Assembly (NCBI RefSeq): GCF_003312875.1
Contig: NZ_CP015163.1
Span: 4,774,001-4,838,000 of the forward strand
Origin: Amycolatopsis albispora
GTDB lineage: Bacteria > Actinomycetota > Actinomycetes > Mycobacteriales > Pseudonocardiaceae
Length of the DNA: 64,000 bases
Direction of reading: 5' to 3'
Part shown: one piece after another, positions 1-8,804 of the stretch
How the letters are laid out: each line of letters opens with the position of its first letter
Position numbering within the stretch: the first letter of the stretch is position 1
Made by a program: the position numbers and the translations under genes
Notes under the pieces: generated by a model
Database searches by the model: none
What the model was told of the DNA's origin: nothing
Seen by the model: the letters and a program-made list of their open reading frames with translations, nothing else

Positions 1-2120
1 AGGTCGACGAAGGCAACGCGGTGATCGAGCAGAACGAGGCCAACAACGCGTTCAGCAGCCCGTCACCGCTGGTGGTGACGCCGGTGGCCAGCTCGGACCT
101 GCTCGCCGCACCGGTCGCCTGGACGCCGGGCAATCCGTCCGCCGGTACCGCGGTGAACTTCTCCGTGGCGATCAAGAACCAGGGTTCGGTCGCGTCGTCG
201 GCGGGTGCGCACGGGATCACGCTGACCATTTCCGACGCCACCACGGGAGCCGTGGTGCGCACGCTCACCGGCAGCCACACCGGCGCGATCGAGCCGGGCG
301 CCACCACCACGCCGGTCTCGCTGGGCAGCTGGCCCGCGGTGAACGGCAAGTACACGGTGAAAACGGTGCTCGCCAACGACGCCAACGAACTCCCGGTCAA
401 GCAGGCCAACAACACCACCAGCCAGCCGTTCTTCGTCGGACGCGGGGCGAACATGCCCTACGAGTCGATCGAAGCCGAAGACGGCACCGTCTCCGGTGGC
501 GCGACGGTCGTCGGTCCAAACAGGACGATCGGCCACGTAGCGGGTGAGGCCTCCGGTCGCCGGGCGGTGACGCTCAACAGCACCGGCAGCGCGGTCGAAT
601 TCACCACCAAGGCGAGCACGAACACGCTGGTCACCCGGTTCTCCATTCCGGACGCCCCCGGCGGTGGCGGGATCACCGCCACGCTGAACGTCTACGTCAA
701 CGGCACCTTCCTCAAGCCGATCACGCTGAGTTCGAAGCACGCGTGGCTCTACGGACCGGAAGCCGGTCCCGGCAACAGCCCCGGCGCCGGCGGGCCGCGG
801 CACATCTACGACGAGGCCAGCATGCTGCTCGGCACCACCGTGCCCGCGGGCAGCAAGATCAAGCTGCAGAAGGACGCCGCGAACACCTCGCAGTACGCGA
901 TCGACTTCGTGAACTTCGAGGAGGTGGCGCCCCAGGCGAACCCGGACCCGGCGCGGTACGCCGTGCCCGCCGGTTTCACCCACCAGGACGTGCAGAACGC
1001 GCTGGACAAGGTGCGGATGGACACCACCGGCACGCTCACCGGCGTCTACCTGCCCGCCGGCGACTACCCCACCTCGGCCAAGTTCCAGGTGTACGGCAAG
1101 CCGGTCGAGGTGGTCGGCGCGGGCGTCTGGTTCACCCGGTTCACCGCTCCGGCCAACCAGGAGAACACCGATCTCGGTTTCCGCGCCGACGCCACCGCGA
1201 ACGGCTCGAAGTTCTCGAAGTTCGCCGTGTTCGGCAACTACACCTCGCGCAACGACGGGCCGGGCAAGGTGTTCGACTTCTCGGGCGTGTCGAACATGAC
1301 CATCGACGACCTGTGGGTGGAGCACCAGATGTGCCTGCTCTGGGGCGCGAACACGGACAACACCAAGGTGTCCAACTCGCGCATCCGCGACCTGTTCGCC
1401 GACGGGCTCAACTTCACCAACGGCAGCACGGGCAACCACATCACCAACAACGAAGCCAGGTCCACCGGTGACGACAGCTTCGCGTTGTTCGCCGCCACCG
1501 ACAACAACTCCGGCAACCAGACCGGCAACGTCTACGAGAACCTGACCGCGATCCTGCCGTGGCGGGCCGCGGGCCTGGCGGTCTACGGCGGGTACGACAA
1601 CACCTTCCGCAACCTCTACCTCGCGGACACGCTGACCTACTCGGCCATCACCATCTCGTCGCTCGACTTCGGCTACCCGATGCACGGCTTCGGCCCCGGC
1701 ACCACGAACTTCGAGAACATCTCGGTGGTGCGGGGCGGCGGTCACTTCTGGGGCGCGCAGACCTTCCCCGGGATCTGGCTGTTCTCCGCGTCGAAGACGT
1801 TCACCGGGATCCGGGTGTCCGATGTGGACATCGTGGACCCGACCTACCACGGGATCATGTTCCAGACCGACTACGTCGGCGGCCAGCCGACCAACCCGGT
1901 GCAGGACACCGTGCTCACCAACGTCAGCATCAGCGGCGCGCGGCTGAGCGGCGACGAGTTCGAAGCGAAGTCGGGCTTCGGCATCTGGGCGAACGAGATG
2001 CCGGAACCGGGTGAGGGCCCGGCCATCGGGTCGGCCACCTTCAACAACCTGAAGCTGAGCAACAACCACATCGACATCCGCAACACCACACCCGGGTTCC
2101 AGATCGTGCGGAACCCGTAG
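1..2120 (+). CDS. Secreted alpha-1,3-glucanase (mycodextranase, GH87-like), 5' part missing
   Basis: The gene enters from the left edge; the reading frame is open from base 3, so the start and signal peptide lie outside. In order the visible part holds the tail of one CARDB-like Ig domain (VDEGNAV..NEANN), a second CARDB domain (about nt 78-440), a CBM6/35-like carbohydrate-binding domain starting YESIEAEDG (nt 460-930), and a right-handed beta-helix (nt 940-2100). In the helix, ADGLNF (Asp codon at 1401) and STGDDSFALF (Asp codons at 1470 and 1473) match the three-Asp arrangement known for GH87 alpha-1,3-glucanases, which cleave fungal and streptococcal alpha-1,3-glucan. A related pectate-lyase-fold enzyme is the alternative. 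Its stop codon directly abuts that of the convergent next gene. Confidence 0.72.
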   Translation, partial: VDEGNAVIEQNEANNAFSSPSPLVVTPVASSDLLAAPVAWTPGNPSAGTAVNFSVAIKNQGSVASSAGAHGITLTISDATTGAVVRTLTGSHTGAIEPGATTTPVSLGSWPAVNGKYTVKTVLANDANELPVKQANNTTSQPFFVGRGANMPYESIEAEDGTVSGGATVVGPNRTIGHVAGEASGRRAVTLNSTGSAVEFTTKASTNTLVTRFSIPDAPGGGGITATLNVYVNGTFLKPITLSSKHAWLYGPEAGPGNSPGAGGPRHIYDEASMLLGTTVPAGSKIKLQKDAANTSQYAIDFVNFEEVAPQANPDPARYAVPAGFTHQDVQNALDKVRMDTTGTLTGVYLPAGDYPTSAKFQVYGKPVEVVGAGVWFTRFTAPANQENTDLGFRADATANGSKFSKFAVFGNYTSRNDGPGKVFDFSGVSNMTIDDLWVEHQMCLLWGANTDNTKVSNSRIRDLFADGLNFTNGSTGNHITNNEARSTGDDSFALFAATDNNSGNQTGNVYENLTAILPWRAAGLAVYGGYDNTFRNLYLADTLTYSAITISSLDFGYPMHGFGPGTTNFENISVVRGGGHFWGAQTFPGIWLFSASKTFTGIRVSDVDIVDPTYHGIMFQTDYVGGQPTNPVQDTVLTNVSISGARLSGDEFEAKSGFGIWANEMPEPGEGPAIGSATFNNLKLSNNHIDIRNTTPGFQIVRNP

Positions 2121-3239
2121 CTAGCGCGCGCTGGCCACCGCGAGCGGCACCAGCTGCTCCGCGGTGGTCAGCGAGCCGTGCTGGCCGATCAGCGAGGACT
2201 CCACCGCCTCCGCGAGTTCCCGCACCATGCCGAAGGAATCCCTCGCCGCGGCGACCACGTCACCGATCCGGGGCCGGACGCGGTCGCTGACACTCGGCCC
2301 GAACAGCCCGCCCTCGATGGCTTCCTCACGGCTGTACACCCAGGCCCGCTCACCGAGGACCTCCCGCCACGCCGCCAGCACGTCGGCCGCGGCGCCGTCT
2401 TCGGCGTAGACGTGCCTGGCACGCGTCTCACCGCCGATCGCGCGGACCCCGGCCAGCAGCTCCGGCGTTTCGTCCAGGTCGAGTTTCTCGCCGATCCGCA
2501 CCATGCCGTGATCGGCCACCACCGCCAGCAGCGCGCCCGGCGGCAGTTCCTCCACAATGGACTCCACCAGCCGGTCCACCTGGCGCAGCTGCATCCGCCA
2601 CGCGGACGAGCCAGGACCGTAGACGTGGCCGAGGAAATCGAGCTGGCTGTGGTAGGAGTAGCAGAAGCTGCGCGGCTCGGCCAGCGCGTCGAGCGTGCGC
2701 GCGGCCAGGTCCCCGAGCGCGTGCACCCCGCGGTACCGCGCGCCGCGCTGCACCGCGTGCGTCAGCGCCGAATCCGCGAACTTCGCCTCGGAGACCACGC
2801 TCGTGTGCACCCCGGCCGCGGCGGCGGTGGCGAAGGTGGTCGGCAGCGGCTGCACCTGCTCCGGCGGCAGCGAACCGCGGAGGTCACCGCCGTCGTCGTG
2901 ACTGCACCAGCGCAACGCGTTCATCACCCCGGCGCCTGGCACCTCAAAGGTGTACCCGACCATGCCGTGCTCCCCTGACGAAAGCCCGGTGCCGATCGCG
3001 GCCAGCCCGGCGGCCGTGGTGGACGGGTAACCCACGCGCAGCTGGGACGACCGCAGCTCGTTCAGCACGGGCGCGTCCCCGGGGTGCGCCTTCAGCAGTT
3101 CCCAGCCGAGGCCGTCGATGAGCAGCACGCACACCCTCGACGCCTCGCCGAAGCCGAGCGTGTCGGCGAAACCGCCGACCCCGAGCGCGGCGAGCGCGGA
3201 GGGGACCACCTGGGACAGGTGCGGGTGTTCGGTCAGCAC
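2121..3239 (-). CDS. Alkaline-phosphatase-superfamily phosphodiesterase / nucleotide pyrophosphatase
   Basis: A 372-residue cytoplasmic-looking protein of the type I phosphodiesterase/nucleotide pyrophosphatase group. Metal-site motifs of the superfamily are visible in order: LLIDGLGWELL (first Asp), YPSTTAAGLAAIGTG (the Thr in STTA is the expected nucleophile), LDFLGHVYGPGS (Asp and His) and VVADHGM (Asp-His). The substrate cannot be told. The GTG at 3239 (VLTEHPHLSQV) was chosen because longer versions would run into the divergent FmdB gene at 3285. The gene is convergent with the glucanase with no spacer between the two stop codons. Confidence 0.78.
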   Translation of the reverse strand: MLTEHPHLSQVVPSALAALGVGGFADTLGFGEASRVCVLLIDGLGWELLKAHPGDAPVLNELRSSQLRVGYPSTTAAGLAAIGTGLSSGEHGMVGYTFEVPGAGVMNALRWCSHDDGGDLRGSLPPEQVQPLPTTFATAAAAGVHTSVVSEAKFADSALTHAVQRGARYRGVHALGDLAARTLDALAEPRSFCYSYHSQLDFLGHVYGPGSSAWRMQLRQVDRLVESIVEELPPGALLAVVADHGMVRIGEKLDLDETPELLAGVRAIGGETRARHVYAEDGAAADVLAAWREVLGERAWVYSREEAIEGGLFGPSVSDRVRPRIGDVVAAARDSFGMVRELAEAVESSLIGQHGSLTTAEQLVPLAVASAR

Positions 3240-3272
3240 GACGCCAGCTTCCCACTTCGCGGCGGCCGGCGC

Positions 3273-3278
3273 GATAAT
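3273..3278 (+). promoter_or_regulatory. Candidate -10 element of a leaderless fmdB-like transcript
   Basis: GATAAT lies 6 bases before the ATG at 3285 with no Shine-Dalgarno sequence between, which is the spacing expected of an actinobacterial leaderless mRNA. No clear -35 box is visible. Confidence 0.35.
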
Positions 3279-3284
3279 GACGGC

Positions 3285-3500
3285 ATGCCGACCTACGCCT
3301 ACCGCTGCCGGGAATGCACGGAGACCTTCGAGCTGGTCCGCCCGATGGCCGAGTCCGGCGCACCGGCGCCCTGTCCCGGCGGGCACGCCGACACCGTGAA
3401 GCTGCTGACCACCGTGGCGCTGACCGGCTCGTCCACCGCCCCCGCACCCGTCCCGTCCGGCGGCGGGGGTTGCTGCGGTGGCGGCTGCTGCTCGTCCTAG
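3285..3500 (+). CDS. FmdB-family zinc ribbon protein
   Basis: A 71-residue protein starting MPTYAYRC, the classic opening of the FmdB/CxxC_CxxC_SSSS regulatory zinc ribbon. YRCREC gives the first CxxC; the second half of the usual knuckle is replaced by CPGGH, and the tail is a Gly/Cys/Ser stretch (GGGGCCGGGCCSS). These proteins are small putative regulators with no proven function. It is divergent from the phosphodiesterase gene (45-bp gap). Its TAG overlaps the stop codon of the convergent dehydrogenase gene in a CTAG. Confidence 0.82.
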   Translation: MPTYAYRCRECTETFELVRPMAESGAPAPCPGGHADTVKLLTTVALTGSSTAPAPVPSGGGGCCGGGCCSS

Positions 3501-5272
3501 GTGTAGTCGCGGAAGCCCTTGCCGGTCTTGCGGCCCAGCCTGCCCGCGGTGACCAGGTGCTCGAGCAGCGGCGCCGGCGAGAACCCGGCCTCGCGGAACT
3601 CGTTGTACAGCGTGCGCTGGATGGCCAGTGACACGTCCAGCCCGACCACGTCGAGCAGTTCGAACGGTCCCATCGGCAGGCCGCAGCCGACCTTCATCGC
3701 GGTGTCGATGTCGGCCGCCTCGGCGTAGTGCGCCTCCAGCATCTTCACCGCGTCGTTGAGGTACGGGAACAGCAGCGCGTTGACGATGAACCCGGCCCGG
3801 TCACCGCAGTGCACCGGGTGCTTGCCGACCGACCGGCAGACCTCGTGCGCGGTGGCCACCACCTCCGGCGCGGTGGCGATCGTGTGCACCACCTCGACCA
3901 GCTTCATCACCGGCGCCGGGTTGAAGAAGTGCAGGCCGACCACCTCGGTGGGCCGGGAGGTGGCCGCGGCGCACTCGATCACCGGCAGCGACGAGGTGGT
4001 GGTGGCCAGCACCGCGCCCGGCTTGACCGCCTCGTCCAGCGCGGCGAACACCGCGCGCTTGACCTCCAGGTCCTCGGCGACCGCCTCGACCACCAGGTCC
4101 ACGTCGGCCAGCTCGGCGAACTCGACCGCGGGCCGGACGCGCTCCAGCGCGGCGGCCGCGTCCTCCGCGGTCAGCCGCCCCTTCTTCACCTGGCGGTCCA
4201 GCGACTTGCCGACCTTGCCCAGCGCGGCCTGCGCCTTCTCCTCGCTCCGGGCACGCAGCACCACGTCGAACCCGCGCTTGGCGAAGACCTCCGCGATGCC
4301 GGTGGCCATGGTGCCGGTGCCGACCACGCCGACCGTCCGCACCGCACGCGGCGTCGCGTCCACAGTGGACGATGTGGCCGCGGTTTCCTCGACCACCACC
4401 GGCGAATCCGGTGCCTGGTAGGGGTAGAAACCCCGGCCCGACTTCCGGCCGAGCAGCCCGGCGGTGATCATCTGCTTGAGCAGCGGCGCCGGCGCGTGCA
4501 GCCGGTTGCGGGACTGCCGGTACATCGATTCGAGGATCTCGTAGGCGGTGTCCAGCCCGATCAGGTCGAGCAGCGCCAGCGGGCCCATCGGGTAGCCGCA
4601 ACCGAACCGCATCGCCGCGTCCAGGTCCTCGCGGGTGGCGTACCGCGACTCGTACATCCGCACGGCGTGGTTCAGGTAGCCGAACAGCAGCGCGTTCGCG
4701 ATGAACCCGGCGCGGTCGCCGGTGACCACCGGCTCCTTGCCGAGCCGCCGCGCGAAGGCCACCACGTCGGTGACCACGTCCGGCTCGGTGACCACCGTGC
4801 GCACCACCTCGACGAAGTTCAGCACCGGCGCGGGGTTGAAGAAGTGCAGGCCGACCACCTTGCCCGGCCGGGAGGTGTGCACGCCGATCTCGGTCACCGA
4901 CAGCGAGGAGGTGTTCGAGGCGAGGATCGCGTCCGGCCGGATGACCTTGTCCAGCTGGGTGAAGACGTCCGCCTTCAGTTCGAGGCTCTCCGGCACGGCC
5001 TCGATCACCAGGTCCACGTCGGCGAGTTCGGCCAGCGAAGTGGTGCAGCGCACGCGCCCGAGCAGCGCGGCGCGGTCGTCCTCGGTCAGCTTGCCCTTGG
5101 CCACCGCGCGGGCGGTCGAGTGCTCCAGGTGGCCGCGGCCCCTGGTGATGCCGGTGTCGTCCACCTCGACGGCCACCACGTCCAGTCCGCTCCTGGCGAG
5201 CACCTCGGCGATCCCCGCGCCCATCGTGCCCAGCCCGACCACGCCCACGCTCGAGAACTCCCGTGCCACCAT
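3497..5272 (-). CDS. Double-domain 3-hydroxyacyl-CoA dehydrogenase
   Basis: A 591-residue fusion of two complete 3-hydroxyacyl-CoA dehydrogenase units that oxidise 3-hydroxyacyl-CoA to 3-ketoacyl-CoA with NAD+. Unit 1 (residues about 1-295) has the dinucleotide motif VGLGTMGAGIAE and the catalytic segment VVGLHFFNPAPV; unit 2 (about 315-591) repeats them as VGTGTMATGIAE and VVGLHFFNPAPV. Each unit ends with the C-terminal dimerisation domain (CGYPMGPLALLDLIGLD and CGLPMGPFELLDVVGLD). Ordinary FadB2/PaaH enzymes are about 285 residues, so this is a tandem duplication; no hydratase domain is present. Start is the ATG at 5272. No neighbour suggests a specific pathway. Confidence 0.9.
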   Translation of the reverse strand: MVAREFSSVGVVGLGTMGAGIAEVLARSGLDVVAVEVDDTGITRGRGHLEHSTARAVAKGKLTEDDRAALLGRVRCTTSLAELADVDLVIEAVPESLELKADVFTQLDKVIRPDAILASNTSSLSVTEIGVHTSRPGKVVGLHFFNPAPVLNFVEVVRTVVTEPDVVTDVVAFARRLGKEPVVTGDRAGFIANALLFGYLNHAVRMYESRYATREDLDAAMRFGCGYPMGPLALLDLIGLDTAYEILESMYRQSRNRLHAPAPLLKQMITAGLLGRKSGRGFYPYQAPDSPVVVEETAATSSTVDATPRAVRTVGVVGTGTMATGIAEVFAKRGFDVVLRARSEEKAQAALGKVGKSLDRQVKKGRLTAEDAAAALERVRPAVEFAELADVDLVVEAVAEDLEVKRAVFAALDEAVKPGAVLATTTSSLPVIECAAATSRPTEVVGLHFFNPAPVMKLVEVVHTIATAPEVVATAHEVCRSVGKHPVHCGDRAGFIVNALLFPYLNDAVKMLEAHYAEAADIDTAMKVGCGLPMGPFELLDVVGLDVSLAIQRTLYNEFREAGFSPAPLLEHLVTAGRLGRKTGKGFRDYT

Positions 5273-5363
5273 GGCCTCCGTTGGTTACTCGCGGGTAAGT
5301 GCACTGATGGTGACACGGGATCGGGGTATCGGCAGTTCGGGATCGAGCAAGATGGGGGCAGAC

Positions 5364-6356
5364 TCACGCGGGCAGGCGAGGGAACGCCGTGTTCGCCACG
5401 TTGCGCAGCACGCCACACGGGTCGGTCCCGCCGCGGTACATCGACACGAACAGCGACACCGTCTCCACCTCACCGTTCTTCGCGCCCGGCCACGGCTTCA
5501 GCGGGACCTGCGCCGAGCAGTAGCTGCTGCCGCTGCTCGCCCACACCATCGCCGGGCGCCCGCCCAGGGTTTCCGGCACATATCCCTCGGGAGGGGTCGG
5601 CTTGTCGATGGAGAAGTACATCGACACGTAGTCGCTGCCGGAGCGGCCCCAGCGGCAGTTGTGCTTGGTCGGCGACCTGCGCGCGGTCCCTTCGGCACCC
5701 AGGTGCGTGCCGACCTCGGCTTCGCTGATGAGCGTGCAGGCGTCCACCGTGCCGAGCGAACCGGCCGGGAAGTCCAGGTGCTCCACGCGCTTGTCCACCA
5801 CCGCCGTCGCGGCGTGCTCCAGCGAGTTCTCGACGAGCGGGCACAGCCGCTCGGACGACAGGGTGCCGTTCAGGGTGCTGACACTGCTCTGCAGGCTGAA
5901 CTCGTCGGCGAAGACGAGGTAGCGGTTGCAGTTGCCGTCGTAGTCACTGGACGGCTTTTCGATGGTGAGCCGCCGCTTGAGCTCCGGCGCGTTGTCGATC
6001 TCGGTGGTGGTCGTGTACTCGTTGCGTGCCTTCTCGTCGACCACACCGCCGAGCCAGAGCTCGGCCTCCTGTCCGTCCACCTTCACCCGGACGGTGCAGT
6101 GGTCCATCGACACCCCCGGCTGCTCCACCACCTCGGTCACCCGGCCCAGTGCGGCGGCGTCCAGCAGGGAGCAGTAGTCGATGGTGGTGAAGTCGCCGAA
6201 CGCGGCCGCCGCGGTCAGCGGTGACCGCTCGTCCTCGATCCGCGCCAGCTCCGCCCGATCGGGCGACGGCTTGCCGATGATCGTGCTCGCGCACCCGCTG
6301 AGCAGCGTGACCAGCACCAGGATTCCGGCCGCCCAGCGAGCCCGGTTTCTTCGCAT
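5364..6356 (-). CDS. Lipoprotein with two DUF3558-like repeats
   Basis: A 330-residue surface lipoprotein: Arg-rich N-terminus, hydrophobic segment and lipobox LLSGC (Cys at about residue 22). The rest reads as two related units. Unit 1 opens IDYCSLLDAAALGRV and unit 2 opens VDACTLISEAEVGTHL; each then has further Cys residues at similar spacing and ends in a Cys-containing helix (SERLCPLVENSLEHA and TDPCGVLRNVANTAF). This resembles the DUF3558 lipoproteins common in Pseudonocardiaceae, whose function is unknown. A paralogue with the same two-unit plan lies at 8805-9818, across the dha operon. Confidence 0.7.
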   Translation of the reverse strand: MRRNRARWAAGILVLVTLLSGCASTIIGKPSPDRAELARIEDERSPLTAAAAFGDFTTIDYCSLLDAAALGRVTEVVEQPGVSMDHCTVRVKVDGQEAELWLGGVVDEKARNEYTTTTEIDNAPELKRRLTIEKPSSDYDGNCNRYLVFADEFSLQSSVSTLNGTLSSERLCPLVENSLEHAATAVVDKRVEHLDFPAGSLGTVDACTLISEAEVGTHLGAEGTARRSPTKHNCRWGRSGSDYVSMYFSIDKPTPPEGYVPETLGGRPAMVWASSGSSYCSAQVPLKPWPGAKNGEVETVSLFVSMYRGGTDPCGVLRNVANTAFPRLPA

Positions 6357-6417
6357 GCGTCACGCTAACGCGGCCGGAACCCGTTGGGAGACGGCAATTA
6401 CACCGGTTCGGCCACAC

Positions 6418-7092
6418 TTATTCGCCGAAGTTGCCCGCCACCAGTTCCGTGGCCCGGCGAATGGCTTCGGCGGCCTGGGCGCCCCTGGCGTCCAGGTGGA
6501 TGGTGTCGCCCTGGCGCGCGCCCAGCGACATCAGGCCCAGCACGCTCCGCGCGTCGACCTCCGCATCACCGAGCCGCACCCGCACCTCGGCGTCCACGTC
6601 CGCCAGCGTCCGCGCGAGCAGCGCCGCCGGGCGGGCGTGCAGGCCGACGTCGTTACGCAGGGTCAGCTCCGCGGTCTCCTCCGCCGGGGTCCGGCCGGCC
6701 TCCGCCAGGTCCGGCGCCGACCCGGCCGACGCGGCGGCGTAGACCACCGCCGTCTTGTCACCACCGCCCTGCGCCGCCACCGCGGCCGCGATCGCGCCCT
6801 CGACCAGTGGCGCGTCGGCCACCACCGCGGCGTTCGGATCGGCCAGCGATTCGGTGGCCAGTTCGGCGGTCATCTGCGCGCTGCCGAGGTCGTAGAGCAG
6901 CACCACGCCGCTGCCCGAATCGGCCCGCTGCACCGCGGCGACCACCGCGTCGTAGTCGGTGCCGAGCCCGCCTTCGGCCAGCCCGCCCGCCGGGATCACG
7001 GTCACCTCGGGCGCCATCTCGGCGGCCAGTTCGGCCACGCCTTCGGCGAGCTTGGCGCTGTGCGAAACGAGGACCAGCCCCACGCGGCTCAT
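6418..7092 (-). CDS. dhaM: Dihydroxyacetone kinase phosphotransferase subunit DhaM, EIIA-HPr fusion
   Basis: A 224-residue phosphoryl carrier that re-energises the ADP bound to DhaL using phosphate from PEP via the PTS. The N-terminal EIIA-mannose-like domain (about 1-130) carries VSHSAKLAEG with the phospho-His. The C-terminal HPr domain (about 138-224) carries NDVGLHARPAALL with the second phospho-His and GLMSLGARQGD. The enzyme I fragment found at the end of E. coli DhaM is absent, so a separate EI must phosphorylate it. The start overlaps the end of dhaL by 4 nt (ATGA), so it is translationally coupled and last in dhaKLM. Confidence 0.92.
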   Translation of the reverse strand: MSRVGLVLVSHSAKLAEGVAELAAEMAPEVTVIPAGGLAEGGLGTDYDAVVAAVQRADSGSGVVLLYDLGSAQMTAELATESLADPNAAVVADAPLVEGAIAAAVAAQGGGDKTAVVYAAASAGSAPDLAEAGRTPAEETAELTLRNDVGLHARPAALLARTLADVDAEVRVRLGDAEVDARSVLGLMSLGARQGDTIHLDARGAQAAEAIRRATELVAGNFGE

Positions 7093-7721
7093 CGGGCCGC
7101 CTCCGCGAACGCACGCAGCAGCAACGCTGTCGAGCGCGCGCCCGGATCGGCGTGGCCCACCGCCCGCTCGCCCAGGTAGGAGGCCCTGCCCTTGCGCGGC
7201 ACCAGGTCCACTGTGGACTCGTAACCCCGGTCCGCGGCGTCCGCGGCGGCGGTCAGCACGGCGGCGATGTCGGCCCCTTCCTGCTTCGCGGCCGCCTCGG
7301 CGGCTTCCACCGCGGGCGCCAGCGCGTCGATCATGGTCGCGTCGCCGACCTCCGCCTTGCCGCGGGCCTTGACGCCCTCCAGCCCGGCGCGCAACGCGGC
7401 GACCAGCCCGTCGATGTCCACTTCGGACGCGCTGCCCAGCGCGCCGGAGGCACGCAGGAAGGCCGTGCCGTACAGCGGCCCGGCCGCGCCGCCCACCTTC
7501 GAGATCAGCGTGGTGGCCACCGTCTTCAGCACCGCCGCCGGGGTTTCCGGCGGGCCGGCGTCCAAAGCGGACAGCACGGCGGTGAAGCCGCGGTTGAGGT
7601 TCTCACCGTGGTCGGCGTCACCGATCGCCCGATCGAGCTCGACCAGCTCGGCCCGGTGCTCGGCCACCACCGCGGCCGCCGCGCGGATCGCCCGGCCGGT
7701 CCCGTTCGCGTCGCAGGCCAT
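7089..7721 (-). CDS. dhaL: Dihydroxyacetone kinase ADP-binding subunit DhaL
   Basis: A 210-residue DhaL/Dak2-domain protein that holds ADP/ATP as a tightly bound coenzyme and passes phosphate to dihydroxyacetone on DhaK. The Mg-nucleotide motif is visible as IGDADHGENLNRGF, with the conserved Asp residues, followed by GGAAGPLYGTAF. Its ATG comes 1 nt after the dhaK stop, and its stop overlaps dhaM, so the three genes form one operon. Confidence 0.93.
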   Translation of the reverse strand: MACDANGTGRAIRAAAAVVAEHRAELVELDRAIGDADHGENLNRGFTAVLSALDAGPPETPAAVLKTVATTLISKVGGAAGPLYGTAFLRASGALGSASEVDIDGLVAALRAGLEGVKARGKAEVGDATMIDALAPAVEAAEAAAKQEGADIAAVLTAAADAADRGYESTVDLVPRKGRASYLGERAVGHADPGARSTALLLRAFAEAAR

Positions 7722-7722
7722 C

Positions 7723-8724
7723 TCAGACCCCCCACCGCAGCGCCGGCGTGTTGACCCACGCGTCCCACAGCTCGACCAGTTCGTCGTCCAGTTTCAGCAG
7801 CGTCAAGCTGATCCCCTGCATTTCCAGGCTGGTGATGTACGGCCCGACCAGTCGTCGTGCCACGGTGATGCCCTGCTCGGCGAGCAGGCGTTCGGCGATG
7901 CCGTGTGCCAGGTACAGCTCGACCTGCGGCGTGCCGCCCATCGAGTTGGTGAACAGCAGCACCCGGTCGCCGCGCTCGAACGGCAGGTCCTCGGTGATCG
8001 CGGCGAGCATGCGGGCCACCAGCTGGTCGGCGGGCTCGGCCGGGATCCGCTCGCGGCCGGGTTCCCCGTGGATGCCGATGCCGAACTCGATCTCGTCGTC
8101 GGCCAGGGTGAAGCTCGGCTCACCGGCGTGCGGCACGGTCGGCGGGGTGAGCGCGACGCCGATCGAGCGCACCTGGCCGATCACCCGGCGGGCGACGGCC
8201 TCCACGGCGTCGAGCGAGTACCGGCGCTCGGCGGCGGCCCCGGCGATCTTCTCCAGCAGCACGGTGCCGCCGACACCGCGGCGGCCCGCGGTGAAGGTGG
8301 AGTCGGCCACGGCCACGTCGTCGTCGATCACCACGCTGCGCACGTCCGCGCCCTCGGCGGCGGCCAGTTCCGCGGCGGTCTCGAAGTTGAGCACGTCCCC
8401 GGTGTAGTTCTTCACGATCAGCAGCGCGCCCGCCGCGGAGGTGGTGGCCTCGACGGCGGCCTGCACCGCGTCCGGCGTCGGCGAGGTGAACACCGCGCCC
8501 GGCACCGCGGCGTCGAGCATGCCGGGCCCGACGAACCCGCCGTGCAGCGGCTCGTGCCCGGACCCGCCGCCGGAGATCACCGACACCTTGCCGTCCACCG
8601 GCGCGTCCGCCCGGACCACCAGTGCCGGGTCCTCGACCACCCGGAGCACCCCGGCGTGCGCGGCGGCCAGGCCTCTGAGCGATTCGACGACCACGTCGGC
8701 CGGGTCGTTGATGATCTTCTTCAT
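7723..8724 (-). CDS. dhaK: Dihydroxyacetone kinase substrate-binding subunit DhaK
   Basis: A 333-residue Dak1-domain protein that binds dihydroxyacetone through a covalent hemiaminal to a His. It has the family motif SGGGSGHEPLHGGFVGPGML near residue 55 and FGIGIHGEPG, whose His is the expected covalent site. The ATG at 8724 (MKKIINDP) was chosen because GGGAGG lies 6 nt upstream; an in-frame ATG 15 nt earlier has no such site. First gene of dhaKLM; the product, dihydroxyacetone phosphate, enters glycolysis. Confidence 0.93.
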   Translation of the reverse strand: MKKIINDPADVVVESLRGLAAAHAGVLRVVEDPALVVRADAPVDGKVSVISGGGSGHEPLHGGFVGPGMLDAAVPGAVFTSPTPDAVQAAVEATTSAAGALLIVKNYTGDVLNFETAAELAAAEGADVRSVVIDDDVAVADSTFTAGRRGVGGTVLLEKIAGAAAERRYSLDAVEAVARRVIGQVRSIGVALTPPTVPHAGEPSFTLADDEIEFGIGIHGEPGRERIPAEPADQLVARMLAAITEDLPFERGDRVLLFTNSMGGTPQVELYLAHGIAERLLAEQGITVARRLVGPYITSLEMQGISLTLLKLDDELVELWDAWVNTPALRWGV

Positions 8725-8804
8725 CGAAGCCTCCCGCATTGGACAACCGCTGCGGGACCCTTCCTACCGCCCCGGGCCACCCGGCGCCAAGGAAGACGCG
8801 CGCG

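Noticed and set aside
63..2069. Long minus-strand reading frame opposite the glucanase
   Set aside because: Arg/Val/Gly-rich composition typical of antisense frames in high-GC DNA, with no domain; the plus frame has clear CARDB and beta-helix motifs.
3728..5728. Long plus-strand frame opposite the double dehydrogenase
   Set aside because: Arg/His/Gln-rich shadow without any motif; the opposite strand encodes two complete dehydrogenase units.
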